From the NCBI GenBank assembly GCA_045531895.1, contig JAZSEW010000115.1, forward strand, positions 1 to 13,489: DNA of 13,489 bases. Direction: 5' to 3'. Below are positions 13,452-13,489 of the stretch, in pieces. Under the pieces are notes generated by a model that saw only the letters and a list, made by a program, of their open reading frames with translations, was not told where the DNA came from and made no database searches. The stretch comes from SIG299 sp045531895 (GTDB lineage: Bacteria > Bacillota > Clostridia > Lachnospirales > Lachnospiraceae). Each line of letters begins with the position of its first letter. The stretch's first letter is position 1. The position numbers and the translations under genes are program-made.

Positions 13452-13489
13452 TTTAATAAAAAATGAATATGTAGCAAAGAAACCAGGGT
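13435..13489 (+). CDS. Possible start of a further open frame leaving the window (very uncertain)
   Basis: The ATG inside the sixth GATGG unit opens a frame (MVYRDGLIKNEYVAKKPG) that is still open at the window edge, while the frames from units 1-5 close after 8-9 codons. No Shine-Dalgarno sequence is visible, 18 codons is too short to judge, and I do not recognise the protein. It may be chance. Confidence 0.12.
   Translation, partial: MVYRDGLIKNEYVAKKPG

Noticed and set aside
13357..13489. A minus-strand open frame of about 43 codons reading through the 13-nt array to a TGA near 13358
   Set aside because: The complement of the core (CCATCA) lacks stops in most frames, so openness is expected. 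The peptide is rich in His, Asn, Lys and Ile with no family resemblance and no start visible in the window.

Overview
The window looks like a chromosomal segment of a low-to-moderate GC anaerobic Clostridia, most likely Lachnospiraceae. The evidence is the Firmicutes-type gene order rimP-nusA-rnpM-rplGA(ylxQ)-infB-rbfA-truB-ribF, the strong AGGAGG ribosome binding sites, the consensus sigma-A promoters, and the type of aconitase-family hydratase and DUF4422 protein present. No tRNA, rRNA, CRISPR array, insertion sequence or prophage gene was seen. Gene assignment rests on motifs read by eye; no database search was possible.

Layout. Positions 1-7005 hold one operon on the minus strand, read from right to left: an extended -10 promoter (6977-7005), a leader with a 12-bp hairpin (6924-6953), then rimP, nusA, rnpM, rplGA, infB, rbfA, truB and the first 54 codons of ribF, which leaves the window. 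These genes couple transcription elongation (NusA), RNase P modulation (RnpM), 30S maturation (RimP, RbfA), translation initiation (IF2), tRNA modification (TruB) and flavin cofactor synthesis (RibF). Two proteins carry unusual disordered segments. IF2 has a lysine-free Arg/Gly/Gln/Pro repeat, and NusA ends in a strongly acidic tail with an aromatic residue about every fourth position.

Positions 7084-9508 hold a monocistronic aconitase-family hydratase with its own promoter. Its roughly 100-nt leader contains a terminator-like hairpin whose U-tract can also pair elsewhere, plus a duplicated Shine-Dalgarno segment. This looks like a cis-regulatory attenuator. Positions 9535-12439, still on the minus strand, hold a six-TM methyl-accepting chemotaxis protein followed by a SpoU/TrmH RNA methyltransferase, then a separately promoted CheX-type phosphatase closed by a strong terminator.

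At 12494 the strand switches. A promoter drives a DUF4422 glycosyltransferase-like gene on the plus strand. Just after its stop lies an array of seven GATGG cores, the last six exactly 13 nt apart (13363-13451). The array is non-coding in any obvious sense and unexplained; each TGATGG also forms an overlapping stop/start. The strongest leads for new biology are the NusA tail (with the matching IF2 segment), the hydratase leader RNA and the 13-nt array.
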